Origin: JAGOUB01 sp964648045
GTDB taxonomy: Bacteria > Patescibacteriota > Gracilibacteria > Peribacterales > Peribacteraceae
DNA: 37,894 nt
Direction of reading: 5' to 3'
Assembly: GCA_964648045.1 (NCBI GenBank)
Contig: CAZYNU010000007.1
Coordinates: forward strand, 1-37,894
Made by a program: the position numbers and the translations under genes. Position 1 is the stretch's first letter. Each line of letters begins with the position of its first letter. A model generated the notes under the pieces. The model did no database searches and was not told the origin of the DNA. It saw nothing but the letters and a program-made list of their open reading frames with translations. Positions 1 through 7,766 of this stretch are shown here, one piece after another.

Positions 1-778
1 CGGCGCCGTTGCAGGTGCCGTCACCGCAGAAGGTCATCATGATGGAGCTGCTGGATGAAGACAGACTGGAAGACGACGATCCTCCACTCACATCGGCAAA
101 GCTTTCGCCTACGATCAGGTTATCGATCACCTGGGTACTAAAAGCCAACGTCGCCTGGCGCAGACCAACGAGATACACCGCATCGGAACGGGTGCCGTCA
201 TACGTGACGGACGGACTCATTTCGCTTACTGGATCGACCCATAAGGTACTGTCACCGCTGTTGTAGTCGTACTTCACGACAACCTTATACGACACTCCAT
301 ACGAAAGGGGAGAGAAGCTCCACTTCGTCACGCTGCTTAAATCGGACACGCCGAAGGTAAAACTGCCGCCAATATCCGACGAAGTCACGTAGAGTCGACC
401 ATTAAAGACGGTTGGAGTCGACATGAGCATGAGGAAATAGGCGGGAGAACTATCGCCTGTCACCACCACGTCGGCCGAATAAAAAATAGTCGAGCCTGGA
501 CCAGCGGTAATGCCAATGGGCCGCTGAAGATCTTCACGACTGCCAGCACCATGGTTGAGAACCACCGTGCCGCCGCTCACTTGAACAGGCGTCTGGTTTG
601 CAGCAGAGAACGCCGACCAAAGCCCCGCTGAAACGGCGGTCAGGTTTCCATTTCCGTAAGAAAAGTCGTCATTCATCAGTACTGCCGCCCAAGCTGAGGG
701 CGCCATCTGACCAAAGAAAAACCAGAGCGACAGCATGATCGCACCAGTACGAGAGACTAAACGAGATTGAGGAGACAT
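1..778 (-). CDS. Secreted surface protein, C-terminus cut off by window edge
   Basis: The reading frame is open from ATG at 778 to the left edge, so only about 259 N-terminal residues are seen. An N-terminal hydrophobic segment (about residues 14-32, ending in a WAA-type site) looks like a signal peptide. Residues 35-230 are rich in beta-prone Ser/Thr/Val/Tyr stretches and begin with a DDFSYGNGNL motif, like the LamG/concanavalin-A-like jelly-roll domains of exported proteins. A Ser-rich linker follows, then FCGDGTCNG, the start of a cysteine motif resembling the CGDG repeats of surface proteins. The start is preceded by a pyrimidine-rich stretch with no Shine-Dalgarno. A role in surface binding or adhesion is inference; the fold assignment rests on pattern only. 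Confidence 0.75.
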   Translation of the reverse strand, partial: MSPQSRLVSRTGAIMLSLWFFFGQMAPSAWAAVLMNDDFSYGNGNLTAVSAGLWSAFSAANQTPVQVSGGTVVLNHGAGSREDLQRPIGITAGPGSTIFYSADVVVTGDSSPAYFLMLMSTPTVFNGRLYVTSSDIGGSFTFGVSDLSSVTKWSFSPLSYGVSYKVVVKYDYNSGDSTLWVDPVSEMSPSVTYDGTRSDAVYLVGLRQATLAFSTQVIDNLIVGESFADVSGGSSSSSLSSSSSSIMMTFCGDGTCNGA

Positions 779-916
779 CTGCAGGGAGGGCAGCGGCAAG
801 ACGACGTACCTAACCTTGGTAAAACTACGCGAAAAGCAAAATAACAGCAATTGCGTACCGCCGACTGTTCTTGACGAGCGCCAAAGATTCACGGGGTGCG
901 ATCAGTCGCGACGTGG

Positions 917-922
917 TACAAT
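917..922 (+). promoter_or_regulatory. -10 box of ppa (TACAAT, extended)
   Basis: TACAAT is preceded by TGG, giving an extended -10 element, and lies 17 bases before the chosen ppa start. No convincing -35 is seen. The predicted leader is only about 10 bases. Confidence 0.5.
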
Positions 923-939
923 CGGGATCCTCTTCACCT

Positions 940-1458
940 ATGAAAACCGCCCCCAGTCTGCTGCATCTGCGCTCCGACTCCTTTCCTGAGGAGGTTCCTG
1001 TCATGATCGAAATTCCCGAAGGGACGTCTATCAAGTACGAGATCGACAAAGCCTCGGGCGTGCTGGTGGTGGACCGCTTTTTGCACACGGCCATGGTCTA
1101 TCCGTTCAACTACGGATTCATTCCCGATACCAAGGGTTCGGACGGTGACCCGCTCGACGTGGTCCTCATCTCAGCTCAGCCGGTGATGCCAGGCTGCATC
1201 GCGCGCTCGCGCCCCATCGGACTACTGGAAATGGAAGACGAGGCCGGCGGCGACGAGAAGATTCTGGCCGTGCCTGCCCACGACATTGATCGCTGGTATG
1301 ACGACATTAAAGACGTCTCCGACTTGGACCAGCCCACGCGCGAAAAGATCCGCCATTTCTTCGCCCACTACAAAGAACTAGAGCACGGCAAGTGGGTGAA
1401 AATCAAAAACTTCCGCGATCGCAGCCACGCCTTGGACGTCATTCGGAAGGCGATCTGA
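940..1458 (+). CDS. ppa: Inorganic pyrophosphatase (family I)
   Basis: Hydrolyses pyrophosphate to two phosphates in the cytoplasm, pulling biosynthetic reactions forward. The protein is 172 aa, the usual bacterial family I length. The signature DGDPLDV (metal-binding Asp residues), YEIDK, the NYGF segment and HFFAHYKELEHGKWVK near the C-terminus are all visible. An internal ATG at 1003 has a good-looking GAGGAGGT eight bases upstream. However, family homology (FPEEVPVMIEIPEG matching the E. coli LPEDIYVVIEIPAN region) extends before it, so ATG 940 is preferred and the purine run is probably just the Glu-Glu-Val codons. The gene is convergent with the zincin gene, with 4 bases between the stops. 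Confidence 0.93.
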   Translation: MKTAPSLLHLRSDSFPEEVPVMIEIPEGTSIKYEIDKASGVLVVDRFLHTAMVYPFNYGFIPDTKGSDGDPLDVVLISAQPVMPGCIARSRPIGLLEMEDEAGGDEKILAVPAHDIDRWYDDIKDVSDLDQPTREKIRHFFAHYKELEHGKWVKIKNFRDRSHALDVIRKAI

Positions 1459-1462
1459 CGCT

Positions 1463-1828
1463 TCAAGACAGGCGGCGCTTCTGCCAGCGGCGCTCCATTT
1501 CGTCGATCGTCTCGTGTTCAAAGCCGAAGAAGTGCGCGATTTCATGCCAGAGCGTCTCGCGCACGGCGTCAGGAATATCCCTGTCGGTCGCGACGGATTC
1601 CTCGATGGCACGCACGAATAACGTGATCGTATCGGGCGGCGCCGAGAGTTGGCCTCGACCCCATTCCGTCAGCGGAATGCCCTCGTAGAGACCGAGTAAC
1701 AATTCCCCTCGGCGCGGCGTCGGCCGCTCATCGATGAGAATAGCCACTTCGGCAAGACGCTCCTGCATGGCCGCAGGCAAGGCCGCCAGCGCATCATTCA
1801 CGATAGCTTCGTAATCGGCGCGCTCCAT
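1463..1828 (-). CDS. Zincin-like metallopeptidase family protein
   Basis: A 121-aa protein with a clear zinc-protease motif HEIAHFFGFEH (HExxH plus a downstream His) near residue 95. The short length and layout match the 'possible zinc metallo-peptidase' family (PF06262-like), small cytoplasmic zincins of unknown substrate. It starts 12 bases after the stop of the upstream lipoprotein on the same strand, so the two are probably co-transcribed. No Shine-Dalgarno is seen. Proteolytic activity is inferred from the motif only. Confidence 0.82.
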   Translation of the reverse strand: MERADYEAIVNDALAALPAAMQERLAEVAILIDERPTPRRGELLLGLYEGIPLTEWGRGQLSAPPDTITLFVRAIEESVATDRDIPDAVRETLWHEIAHFFGFEHETIDEMERRWQKRRLS

Positions 1829-1840
1829 GCGGCGAGGCGC

Positions 1841-2332
1841 TCAGGCCTCAAGTAGATCGGGATAGCGCTCCTGCAGCAATTGACCAAGGCGGTCGACGTA
1901 CTGCTGGGCCAGCACTCCTCCCTCCTCGGCTTTAGCGACCGCTTCGTTCATCTTGTCTTCAGTGGCGGTAGAGGGATCGCTCGCCAGACCGGCGACGATC
2001 TGCATCGATTCGATCATCTTGGCGACCGCCTGGGGCATGAGAACGTGGATGTCCTGCAATTCAGCGGGCACAGCAACGGCTTCGGCACGAACTTTCAGTG
2101 CCTGCATATCGGCAACAATGTCCTGCAGTTCCGCCTTCTCTTCTACTGTCCAGCGAAGGGTATCGTCTTGAACGTTCATGAGCGTTTCAAAACGTGCACC
2201 CGCTTCGGACAGATCACTGGCCACCGGCTCGGCGTCTGTGAGGTAGCGGGCAACAGCCACCTGGTCGCTGGACGGACCGCAAGCGGTGAGCGTGAGAGCA
2301 AGAAGAGCAAGGACGGGGGCGAAGCGGCGCAT
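1841..2332 (-). CDS. Small helical lipoprotein of unknown function
   Basis: A 163-aa protein with a lipoprotein signal: positively charged MRRF, a Leu/Ala core and lipobox LTAC at Cys18. The mature part is acidic and almost entirely helix-prone (Ala/Glu/Leu/Met rich), with no recognisable catalytic motif, so it may form an extracytoplasmic helical bundle. The gene heads a two-gene unit with the zincin gene and is divergent from the membrane protein at 2411. The start is preceded by a pyrimidine-rich stretch (TTTCCTGCCTCTA) rather than a purine ribosome-binding site. I do not recognise the family. Confidence 0.8.
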   Translation of the reverse strand: MRRFAPVLALLALTLTACGPSSDQVAVARYLTDAEPVASDLSEAGARFETLMNVQDDTLRWTVEEKAELQDIVADMQALKVRAEAVAVPAELQDIHVLMPQAVAKMIESMQIVAGLASDPSTATEDKMNEAVAKAEEGGVLAQQYVDRLGQLLQERYPDLLEA

Positions 2333-2375
2333 TAGAGGCAGGAAAGTGATACGAGTACGATGCTAGCGATTTTTC

Positions 2376-2403
2376 TTGAAGGAACCAAGTTCTCACCTAG
2401 CAT
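2376..2403 (+). promoter_or_regulatory. Promoter, leaderless type (TTGAAG-N16-TAGCAT)
   Basis: A -35-like TTGAAG and a -10-like TAGCAT are 16 bases apart. The -10 ends 7 bases before ATG 2411, so transcription should begin at or next to the start codon. Confidence 0.6.
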
Positions 2404-2410
2404 ACGCAGC

Positions 2411-2773
2411 ATGCTGCTACCCACCACCCCCGTCTTCCTTGCTCGCCTGGCCGTTGCCTTCTCGTTTGTAGCCTTCGGCTTTTGGGAACTCCAAGCTCCC
2501 GACATCTGGAGCACCTACGTGCCCGAGTACATGGCGGCGATCGCACCGTTGACGGTACTGGTCCAAATTCACGGCGTCATCCTGCTTTTAGTGGCCCTCG
2601 GCGTTCTCTCAGGAGTATGGCCGCGCTTTTGGACGTTGGTGGCCACGATCGTATTGGCCGAACTCTGCCTGATCGTCTTTGAAGGCGAGGGTTTCTCCGA
2701 CGTGTTCGTACGCGACGTTTCTCTGCTGCTGTTCACGGCCGGTCTGACGGCGCAGGCCTGGCATCGCGCCTAA
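2411..2773 (+). CDS. DoxX-like small integral membrane protein
   Basis: A 120-aa protein with four predicted membrane helices (about residues 7-25, 42-62, 66-86 and 98-116), with the compact four-helix layout of DoxX/SURF4-like proteins. A longer in-frame start exists at 2360, but the -10 box at 2398-2403 lies inside that extension and points to ATG 2411. The gene is divergent from the lipoprotein at 1841-2332. A hairpin with a CGAGGGC/GCCCTCG stem follows the stop near 2801-2828 but lacks a T-run. The substrate is unknown; the family assignment rests on topology and size and is tentative. Confidence 0.72.
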   Translation: MLLPTTPVFLARLAVAFSFVAFGFWELQAPDIWSTYVPEYMAAIAPLTVLVQIHGVILLLVALGVLSGVWPRFWTLVATIVLAELCLIVFEGEGFSDVFVRDVSLLLFTAGLTAQAWHRA

Positions 2774-2849
2774 GACCAGGACCGTCGCCGGTCGCACGCC
2801 TTCGAGGGCCTCCCTGCGGCGCCCTCGTAACAGCGACGCACACCCGGCA

Positions 2850-4529
2850 TTAGGCCGCTTGTTCGGCAAGCATCGCACAGCGCACCAGACGCAACGTGTC
2901 GTAATCCACCTCCTCACGGAGGTAATCGTACACGGGTTTCAACTTGGCAAGACCGCAGGTTTCGAACGCCTCACGAATCGTGCCGAGTGAAGGAACGTCT
3001 TCGACCAGATGATGCAACGAGAACATCTCACCCTGCTTGAGTAGCTTCTCTAGGTGAATTGGCAAACGGTCTGGCTTGTACCCAGTGGCGGCGGCCATCT
3101 CCTGCAACGTGGCTCGCTCGCGAACCAAAACCAGCAAATCGGCCGTGCGACGCTTGGCTTTGCTCGCACTGGCTCTGACCATGGTCCGCACGTACGATTC
3201 ACCTTCTTCGGGCTCGCGTTCCGCTTCGGCCTCGATGGGTGCAAAGAAGGGACGAGGCACATAGCGCTCCATTTCCACCGCGAGCGAGTCGTAAAAATTG
3301 GTCACCAGCGGTTCAGCACGAATGGATGACGCACTCCAACGCTCCACGCGGAGCCCCGCTCCCGAACGCACGCGACTCATAGCGACATAGGCCTGGCCGG
3401 GCTCCCAGAGCGAGGACAGATCGGCAATGAGTGAATCAAGCGAAGCACCTTGGGCTTTATGAATGGTAGTGGCCCAGGCGAGCGAAACGGGAAAATTCCA
3501 CGCCGCCGCCAACTCGCGGCCATCACCGTCGAGAGTGGAAAACTTTTGACGCTCCACCTCGATCTCGCCGCCACTGAGAAGTGCGATAGTGAGCACGTCG
3601 TCGGCAATCTCGCGGACATGCCCCAGGCTACCATTCACATAGAGACGTTCCTCCGACGGATCGTTCTTGCGCATCATCACCAGAGCGCCGGTTTTCAGCA
3701 GGAGTACGTCGGGCACGGGCATTGATTTTTTGGCGGCTTCTACGGCTTGCGTCGACCCTTCATAGACCGTCGGAAACGCCCGCTCTTCAGCAACGAGTTC
3801 GGCCAGCCGAGTAAGGTTATAGGCCTCGGCGGCATGACGATGGGCGTAGAGACGAGTGCCTTCCGGAGCCTCACCGTCGCGAACAAGCCGCTCTTCCAAG
3901 AAGGCCTGCACGCGATGATCGGCAACGCCAGCGCGCACCAAGTTGAGCACGTCGAGAAAATCTCCGTCGCGCGTACGCATGACCGTCGAAAGCAGCGCAG
4001 GCTGGAACTGACTGTCGTGCCAGACGGGATGCAGGAACGCCCAGTCCTTCATCTGGCCCGAAGGCGTCACCGGCGGTAGCTGGGCAAAATCGCCAACGGC
4101 AATGATGCGGAGCCCACCCCAGACCTCATCGCGGCCGCGCACGGCGCGCGCCACGCGCTCGGCGGCTTGCAACGTGGAACCAGACAGCATCGAAATCTCG
4201 TCGATCACCACGCACGCCGCCGCCAGCAAACGCCGCACCAACTTAGGACTGCGCATCGCGCGGGCCACCGTCGCCTCCACGCCACCCTCCATGATACCCA
4301 GTCCGAAGAAGCTGTGGAACGTGCGCCCGCCGATGAGAACGGCCGCCGCACCGGTGCTGGCAACAACCGGAAACACGTCTGTCGACTTGCCGGCCAAGTA
4401 CCGATTCAAAAGGAAGCTCTTACCCGTGCCGGCCGCACCGGTGAGGAAGATGTTGCCTTCGCGCTCCAGCATGTCGAGCGCCCGCGCCTGGCAGGTAGTG
4501 AGCTCGGCCGACGGCGCGCGGTCTGCCAT
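2850..4529 (-). CDS. PIF1-like superfamily 1 DNA helicase with C-terminal HTH domain
   Basis: A 559-aa ATP-dependent 5'-3' DNA helicase of the PIF1/RecD2-like branch. Walker A GAAGTGKS is at residues 31-38, followed by STGAAA (motif Ia), VVIDEISML (motif II) and GDFAQLPPV (motif III). Later come a UvrD_C_2-like part with TIHKAQGASLDS and YVAMSRVRS. Residues of about 465-510 (LLVLVRERATLQEMAAATG...) resemble the helix-turn-helix domain (HTH_40) attached to some PIF1 and RecQ proteins. Likely roles are unwinding of G-quadruplexes or R-loops, or replication-fork restart. It is a single-gene unit with a leaderless-type promoter directly upstream. Confidence 0.9.
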   Translation of the reverse strand: MADRAPSAELTTCQARALDMLEREGNIFLTGAAGTGKSFLLNRYLAGKSTDVFPVVASTGAAAVLIGGRTFHSFFGLGIMEGGVEATVARAMRSPKLVRRLLAAACVVIDEISMLSGSTLQAAERVARAVRGRDEVWGGLRIIAVGDFAQLPPVTPSGQMKDWAFLHPVWHDSQFQPALLSTVMRTRDGDFLDVLNLVRAGVADHRVQAFLEERLVRDGEAPEGTRLYAHRHAAEAYNLTRLAELVAEERAFPTVYEGSTQAVEAAKKSMPVPDVLLLKTGALVMMRKNDPSEERLYVNGSLGHVREIADDVLTIALLSGGEIEVERQKFSTLDGDGRELAAAWNFPVSLAWATTIHKAQGASLDSLIADLSSLWEPGQAYVAMSRVRSGAGLRVERWSASSIRAEPLVTNFYDSLAVEMERYVPRPFFAPIEAEAEREPEEGESYVRTMVRASASKAKRRTADLLVLVRERATLQEMAAATGYKPDRLPIHLEKLLKQGEMFSLHHLVEDVPSLGTIREAFETCGLAKLKPVYDYLREEVDYDTLRLVRCAMLAEQAA

Positions 4530-4537
4530 CGCGGTCG

Positions 4538-4567
4538 ATCATACGCGCTGGACGATCGGACACCCAA
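4538..4567 (-). promoter_or_regulatory. Promoter, leaderless type (TTGGGT-N18-TATGAT)
   Basis: On the minus strand TTGGGT (4567-4562) and TATGAT (4543-4538) are separated by 18 bases. The -10 ends 8 bases before ATG 4529 of the helicase gene. Confidence 0.6.
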
Positions 4568-4641
4568 TGATTCGGTCGGGCAACCGGGAATGCCGGAAGG
4601 AACCGGAAAGAATGGCAGACTAAATGCGTCTCTTGCGACGT

Positions 4642-4647
4642 TACCCT
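4642..4647 (+). promoter_or_regulatory. Possible leaderless -10 box (TACCCT)
   Basis: TACCCT ends 6 bases before ATG 4654 of the sugar dehydrogenase gene, the same spacing as at other leaderless starts here. The hexamer is a weaker match and could instead be part of a pyrimidine leader. Confidence 0.35.
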
Positions 4648-4653
4648 TCCACC

Positions 4654-5790
4654 ATGAAGCGCCTCCTCCTCATTCCCGTCCTGGCCCTGGCCGCCTGTGC
4701 GCCGGCCAACACCGATCCCACGCCGGCCGCCGGCACCGGCTCCGTGCTCACTGGCTCGGGCACAGTCCCGCCGTCCTCGGCTTTCATGCGGGCATCATCG
4801 TCTTCGGTGAGAGCGGGCCAAATGATCACGGTGATAGCAGAAGGATTGGACGTGCCCTGGGGCGTCGCCTTCCTGCCCGGCGGCGACATCCTGGTGACGG
4901 AGCGACCCGGCCGACTATTGCGCATCGGCGCCGACCAAAACGAGTACGTCATCGCCGGCGTGCGGCACCGCGGCGAAGGCGGCCTACTCGGCGTGGCTGT
5001 GCATCCGAACTTCACTCAGAATCGCTGGATCTATCTCTACTTCACCACCGCCGAAGGCGGATCGGTCACTAACCGCATCGAACGCTACGTTCTCGACGAC
5101 GATGCGCTTATTGACGAGACGGAAATCCTGGCCGGCATCCCGGGGTCCACCAACCACGACGGCGGCCGCTTGGCCTTCGGTCCCGACGGCAAGCTCTACG
5201 CCACAACCGGCGACGCGGAGCGAACAGCCAACGCACCAGATACCGACTCGCTCGCTGGCAAGATCCTGCGGCTCAACGACGACGGCTCGATCCCGGGCGA
5301 CAATCCCTTCGGCAACGCGGTCTGGTCGTACGGCCACCGCAACCCGCAGGGCCTGGCGTGGGACGGCCAAGGCAAGCTCTGGAGCACCGAGCACGGCCGC
5401 AGCATCCCGCTCTCGGGCTACGACGAACTCAACCTGATCCAGAAGGGCGGCAACTACGGCTGGCCCGATTCGCAAGGCGACAATGCCGCCGCCTACACGG
5501 TGCCGCCAGCGCTGCATTCGGACGCCGACGGCACTTGGGCCCCAGCCTCACTCGCATTCTGGAACGGGTCGCTGTGGTTCGGCGGACTCAAGGCAGAGAC
5601 GCTCTATCAAGCGACCGGTCTCGACGGCATGCCCGCTCTGACCGAGCACCTGGCAGGGGAGTACGGCCGCATCCGCGAGGTTGTCGCGCACGACAGCTTC
5701 CTCTACGTGACCACGAGCAACACCGACGGCCGCGGCAGCGCGCGTACCGGCGACGACAAGCTCTTGCGCATTGATCCCTCGAAACTCTGA
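4654..5790 (+). CDS. PQQ-dependent glucose/sorbosone dehydrogenase-like lipoprotein
   Basis: A 378-aa exported beta-propeller enzyme of the glucose/sorbosone dehydrogenase family (aldose sugar dehydrogenase type), oxidising aldoses with PQQ. Lipobox LAAC places Cys15 as the lipidated residue, so it acts outside the cytoplasmic membrane. Family landmarks appear in order: VPWGVAFLPGG, GEGGLLGVAVHPNF, NHDGGRLAFGPDG (the catalytic His motif), SYGHRNPQGLAW and GGNYGWP. Starting at 4624 would place 10 residues ahead of the signal peptide, so ATG 4654 is chosen. It is convergent with the next gene, with one base between stops. PQQ would have to be scavenged, as no synthesis genes are seen here. Confidence 0.9.
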   Translation: MKRLLLIPVLALAACAPANTDPTPAAGTGSVLTGSGTVPPSSAFMRASSSSVRAGQMITVIAEGLDVPWGVAFLPGGDILVTERPGRLLRIGADQNEYVIAGVRHRGEGGLLGVAVHPNFTQNRWIYLYFTTAEGGSVTNRIERYVLDDDALIDETEILAGIPGSTNHDGGRLAFGPDGKLYATTGDAERTANAPDTDSLAGKILRLNDDGSIPGDNPFGNAVWSYGHRNPQGLAWDGQGKLWSTEHGRSIPLSGYDELNLIQKGGNYGWPDSQGDNAAAYTVPPALHSDADGTWAPASLAFWNGSLWFGGLKAETLYQATGLDGMPALTEHLAGEYGRIREVVAHDSFLYVTTSNTDGRGSARTGDDKLLRIDPSKL

Positions 5791-5791
5791 T

Positions 5792-6205
5792 TTAGCAAAC
5801 CAGAGACAGGTCGCCATGGATGACGACAGGACGCATCGCCTCGATCTCGGTACGGTAATAGGGAATATCGGGAATGGGTTCCCAGAGGAAGATCTTCTGC
5901 CCGAGCACATGCGCGAAGCCGAGCTCCAGCAGCGTGTTGCCGCCGACATAGCCGGGAATGCCGCGCTTCTCCAAATTGACGGCCAGCACCGCATCGGCGC
6001 CCTGCATCAGCCGCCAGAACTCGCGGATGGCGTCCTCTTCCATCTTCTGACTGACGTTCAGCGTATCGCGCTCGGCTTGGGTTTTATCCAAGAATGGCTC
6101 GGCCTGACTGGAAATGAAGGCGTCGTGTCCAAAATCACGTAGTCTGTCGCGGACGGCGAAAAGTTGTTCCACGAATTGCAAGCTGCCGATGACGCCGATC
6201 CTCAT
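5792..6205 (-). CDS. Nucleoside 2-deoxyribosyltransferase-like protein
   Basis: A 137-aa protein beginning MRIGVIGS, a Rossmann-like first strand. It continues with ADAVLAVNLEKRGIPGYVGG and NTLLELGFAHVLGQKIFLWE, matching the nucleoside 2-deoxyribosyltransferase/Toll-like Rossmann group in which a Glu in the NTLLELG segment is the catalytic position. It probably acts on nucleosides or nucleotides in base salvage; the substrate cannot be read from sequence. Upstream in-frame starts at 6214 and 6247 exist, but a TACGAT box 7 bases before ATG 6205 supports this start. Confidence 0.75.
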   Translation of the reverse strand: MRIGVIGSLQFVEQLFAVRDRLRDFGHDAFISSQAEPFLDKTQAERDTLNVSQKMEEDAIREFWRLMQGADAVLAVNLEKRGIPGYVGGNTLLELGFAHVLGQKIFLWEPIPDIPYYRTEIEAMRPVVIHGDLSLVC

Positions 6206-6212
6206 GCTACGC

Positions 6213-6218
6213 ATCGTA
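6213..6218 (-). promoter_or_regulatory. Leaderless-type -10 box (TACGAT)
   Basis: TACGAT on the minus strand ends 7 bases before ATG 6205. No clear -35 is found at normal distance. Confidence 0.5.
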
Positions 6219-6296
6219 GCGGGACCGCTGGGCGAACAGGCTCGCAAAAAGGGGAGCAGTCAACCTTCTCTTAACGTTTCCTTAATCTGTTTGCGA

Positions 6297-6302
6297 TACA
6301 CT
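6297..6302 (+). promoter_or_regulatory. -10 box of the FMN-binding lipoprotein gene (TACACT)
   Basis: TACACT lies 34 bases before ATG 6337. The leader is pyrimidine-rich, with CTTTCCCTTCCCC just before the start, and has no purine ribosome-binding site. Confidence 0.45.
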
Positions 6303-6336
6303 TCCGGCCGTTATTTCGCTTTCCCTTCCCCGATCC

Positions 6337-6813
6337 ATGTCCCAAAACCGCTCCGCCGGCCTCCCGCCGGTTCTCGCTATCGCCGCCGTCGCCCTTTTGG
6401 CCGGTTGCGCCCCGTCGATGCCCGCCACCGGCACCGGCAGCATGATGTCGTCGTCCAGCGCCGCCGTCGTGCCCTCCCCGTCGCCCATGAGCAGCAGCTC
6501 GGCCGCTGCCCAGGCCACGTACAAGGACGGCACCTACTCCGCCACCGGCGAGTACCGCTCGCCCGCTGGCAACGACGAGATTGAGGTCTCGCTCACGATT
6601 AAGGACGGCGTCATTACCGATGCCACCTACGAGGGTTTGGCCAAGATGGGCAAGAGCAAGGATTTTCAAGCCAAGTTCGGCGAAGGCTATAAGGCTGCCG
6701 TCGTCGGTAAGTCCATCGATAGCCTCTCGCTCGGCGTGACCAACGGCTCCTCCTTGACGCCCAAAGGCTTCATGGACGCCGTCGCCAAGATCAAGGCCGA
6801 GGCTTCCGCCTAA
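6337..6813 (+). CDS. FMN-binding-domain lipoprotein, probable ApbE flavinylation substrate
   Basis: A 158-aa exported lipoprotein. The signal peptide ends at lipobox LAGC (Cys24), then a Ser/Ala/Pro linker runs to residue 60. Residues 61-155 resemble the FMN_bind domain: YKDGTY, EIEVSLTIKDGVITDA, and NGSSLTPKG at 136-144. The last segment lines up without gaps with the family flavinylation motif (S/D)GA(S/T)xTSxG, making Ser139 the candidate phosphoester-FMN acceptor. The flavin transferase ApbE is the next gene, convergent, which supports the pairing. The Ala of the motif is Ser and the Thr acceptor is Ser, so attachment is a prediction. The likely role is a single-flavin electron carrier on the outer face of the membrane. 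Confidence 0.75.
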   Translation: MSQNRSAGLPPVLAIAAVALLAGCAPSMPATGTGSMMSSSSAAVVPSPSPMSSSSAAAQATYKDGTYSATGEYRSPAGNDEIEVSLTIKDGVITDATYEGLAKMGKSKDFQAKFGEGYKAAVVGKSIDSLSLGVTNGSSLTPKGFMDAVAKIKAEASA

Positions 6814-6837
6814 GCCATTCCGACTCCGAACGAAAGG

Positions 6838-6863
6838 GCCCTGCCGCAAGGTGGGGCTTTTTT
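6838..6863 (+). terminator. Rho-independent terminator after the FMN-binding lipoprotein
   Basis: An 8-bp stem (GCCCTGCC/GGTGGGGC, with two G-T pairs) and a GCAA loop are followed by six Ts. It ends just before the convergent apbE stop. Confidence 0.8.
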
Positions 6864-6865
6864 GT

Positions 6866-7747
6866 TCAGAAGAGCTCGGCACCGAAGCCCGTAGACTGGC
6901 GTACGCGAAAATCCTTATTAAGAAGACAACACTCAAAATCGAAGCCAGCGGCGATCTCTTCCGGCTCACAAAGAAAGAGTGCCGTGGCAATCCCATCGGC
7001 AACAGCGGCGGAATCGGCACGCACCCACGTGGCAATGATCTCCTCTGGCGAGGTAAGTGTCTGCGGATCGATCGTGTGATGGTATTTGCCCCAACGACGG
7101 CGATTACCGGCCGAACCGCACATCGCCCCCGAGTCCATGGTCACGACACCGATCGCCTTGGTGGAATCGCCCGGGTGCTCCAGACCGGCGCGAAGCGGCG
7201 GACCGTCTGTGCGGTAGGCCACGTCGCCGCTGCCATTCACAAGGAACCGCTTCATGCCCAAGGTCGCCAGTTGCAACGCAATCTTGTCGACAAAATAGCC
7301 CTTACCCACCGCCCCCACATCGATGAGCACTGACTGCCGAAGTTCAATGTGCGTATTGTCGACGATGCGCAGCGCCTCGGGTAATGGCGGCACCGGGCGG
7401 ATCACATCCTTCGTCTTCAGGCTGTAGGTCTCGTCGTAGCCCATGTCGCTGATCGCAAAGCCAATCAGCGGACTCACCTTCCCCCCCGAAAGACGGTAAA
7501 GTGTCTCGTACAACCGCAACATCGCCGTCAGGTCGGGTGGCACCTCTACCACACCCTTCGCTTCCGCCAGTGACCAAACGATCGAGTCTTTTTTAAAGCG
7601 CGAGTACGCCCGGTCGAACGCCTCGGAATCGGCAGTAATCTGGCGTTCCAGCGCCCGCAAGGCGTCGGCAGGAAGCTCGTCCCACAGGGAAACCTCCCAG
7701 GTGGTACCCATGGATTGGTAGGTGAAGCTGTGAGCGGGGCGGTCCAT
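6866..7747 (-). CDS. apbE: FAD:protein FMN transferase
   Basis: A 293-aa enzyme that splits FAD and attaches FMN through a phosphoester to Ser/Thr of target proteins. Family motifs are complete: YQSMGTTWEV at the N-terminus, IDVGAVGKGYFVD (142-154, metal and flavin binding), VNGSGD (170-175), CGSAGNRRR then HHTIDPQT (210-230), and ADGIATALF (250-258). Translation from ATG 7747 gives no signal peptide or lipobox, unlike most ApbE proteins. A longer in-frame start runs into the upstream gene and shows no signal peptide either. A TATACT box 7 bases before 7747 supports this start. The convergent FMN-binding lipoprotein is the obvious substrate. Confidence 0.92.
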   Translation of the reverse strand: MDRPAHSFTYQSMGTTWEVSLWDELPADALRALERQITADSEAFDRAYSRFKKDSIVWSLAEAKGVVEVPPDLTAMLRLYETLYRLSGGKVSPLIGFAISDMGYDETYSLKTKDVIRPVPPLPEALRIVDNTHIELRQSVLIDVGAVGKGYFVDKIALQLATLGMKRFLVNGSGDVAYRTDGPPLRAGLEHPGDSTKAIGVVTMDSGAMCGSAGNRRRWGKYHHTIDPQTLTSPEEIIATWVRADSAAVADGIATALFLCEPEEIAAGFDFECCLLNKDFRVRQSTGFGAELF

Positions 7748-7754
7748 CGCCGTC

Positions 7755-7760
7755 AGTATA
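7755..7760 (-). promoter_or_regulatory. Leaderless-type -10 box of apbE (TATACT)
   Basis: TATACT on the minus strand ends 7 bases before ATG 7747 and sits just beyond the stop of the upstream membrane protein gene. Confidence 0.6.
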
Positions 7761-7766
7761 GCCGGA

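Noticed and set aside
988..1005. GAGGAGGT followed by ATG as the ppa start
   Set aside because: Family homology extends upstream (FPEEVPV), and the purines are the Glu-Glu-Val codons.
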